From assembly GCA_938036835.1 (NCBI GenBank), contig CALHWB010000013.1, forward strand, positions 1 through 40,552: a DNA stretch of 40,552 nt, read 5' to 3'. Position 1 is the first letter of the stretch, and each line of letters begins with the position of its first letter. A program made the position numbers and the translations under genes. This DNA is from an uncultured Propionibacterium sp. (GTDB lineage Bacteria; Actinomycetota; Actinomycetes; Propionibacteriales; Propionibacteriaceae). Positions 40,272 to 40,552 of the stretch are shown piece by piece. The notes under the pieces are model-generated. The model searched no databases. It was not told where the DNA came from and saw nothing but the letters and a program-made list of their open reading frames with translations.

Positions 40272-40552
40272 CGACCATTGCATTCGACGCCGGTTCTTGG
40301 TTGAACGCAGCCGACCAGACCGTAGAGGTGCTAACTGCTTTGAAGCCCGCCTTCGATAATGCCGTCTCCGGTACGCGGATGGATAATAGGGGCTTCCGGA
40401 GCCCGGTGGATATGGTCATCTTGAGTGGGCTGAACAAGCGGAACGCCGATTTCTGTCAGGTTAGCGGGGCCATTCAAAAGCGATTGGCCTCAGAGGCTGC
40501 GAAGATGACCGACACCGGCGATGACGATTTCGCTACCGAAGAAGAAGGATCC
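40268..40552 (+). CDS. Small helical protein, copy 2 (partial)
   Basis: The frame stays open to the window edge and matches the copy-one protein, ending in the same acidic tail. Differences cluster in two places: residues around 20-28 (EVLTALKPAF versus EALRALKPVF) and around 62-69 (FCQVSGAI versus FFHVNATI). The rest is conserved, which suggests the differing stretches face a variable partner. Confidence 0.5.
   Translation, partial: MTTIAFDAGSWLNAADQTVEVLTALKPAFDNAVSGTRMDNRGFRSPVDMVILSGLNKRNADFCQVSGAIQKRLASEAAKMTDTGDDDFATEEEGS

Larger units (their letters stand above)
39896..40552 (+). repeat. Second copy of the tandem cassette (cut by the window end)
   Basis: This repeats 38497 onward with a shorter leader. 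Its small upstream hairpin is AGGG-TTGA-CCCT where copy one has GGGG-CTGA-CCCC, so both sides changed together and pairing is kept. The alternative-hairpin block of copy one is missing, and the GGAGG is reduced to GGAAG. Confidence 0.88.

Noticed and set aside
38693..40552. Complete type VII secretion system
   Set aside because: No WXG motif, ATPase or membrane component is present within the window; only the general layout is suggestive.

Overview
The window comes from a high-GC Gram-positive bacterium. It looks like an actinobacterium, possibly of the Propionibacteriaceae: GC is very high, GTG and ATGA starts are common, it has a DtxR-family regulator, and YbaB-like genes sit next to small helical proteins as in type VII secretion neighbourhoods. 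The genus cannot be fixed from the sequence. I saw no rRNA, tRNA or CRISPR array.

Positions 297-20848 (minus strand) hold one tightly packed run of 22 genes, read from 20848 down to 297, many overlapping by a few bases. It is visibly less GC-rich than the flanks. The order is: ABC-2 exporter (ATPase, permease); nitrilase-fold protein; C39/BtrH-like papain-fold protein; a 43-residue peptide gene that is easily missed (17170-17301) and encodes four copies of CNYCGPAKQS (the last one shortened); GyrI-like protein; MfnB (furan synthase); two AsnB-like ligases; methyltransferase; two nitrilase-fold proteins; HisA/HisF-related protein; radical SAM/SPASM enzyme; nitrilase-amidohydrolase fusion; MfnE-like kinase; TldD-like and TldE-like proteins; M24 peptidase-like protein; a second radical SAM/SPASM enzyme; MfnF-like protein; and a nucleoside phosphorylase/nucleosidase. 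I read it as an undescribed RiPP-type cluster that borrows the furan branch of methanofuran biosynthesis. In methanofuran the furan is ether-linked to the phenol oxygen of tyramine. Here the repeat peptide offers one Tyr per repeat, so my central hypothesis is furan transfer onto peptide tyrosines, with further tailoring by the radical SAM enzymes, ligases and methyltransferase, trimming by proteases, and export. Several proteins lack their family's catalytic residues: all four nitrilase-fold domains have Gly in place of the catalytic Cys, TldD lacks HExxxH, and the M24 protein lacks two metal ligands.

Positions 21145-29965 hold a small Cys-rich hypothetical protein, a stand-alone protoglobin, and a glycerol-type operon (DeoR regulator, GlpA-like and second FAD oxidoreductases, APC permease, FGGY kinase). 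A broken MerR regulator follows. The kinase lacks a glycerol-contacting Arg and the transporter is not GlpF, so the real substrate may not be glycerol.

Positions 29966-36612 hold a decayed HIRAN-protein remnant, a five-gene lantibiotic-immunity-like module on the minus strand (ATPase, two permeases, histidine kinase, response regulator), and a divergent MntR/MntP-type manganese pair. Positions 36844-40552 hold a HIRAN protein, a GyrI-like protein and a tandemly duplicated cassette (YbaB-like gene plus small helical proteins, period about 1267 bp). The leader of the first cassette has mutually exclusive hairpins that the second lacks; the second copy runs off the window.
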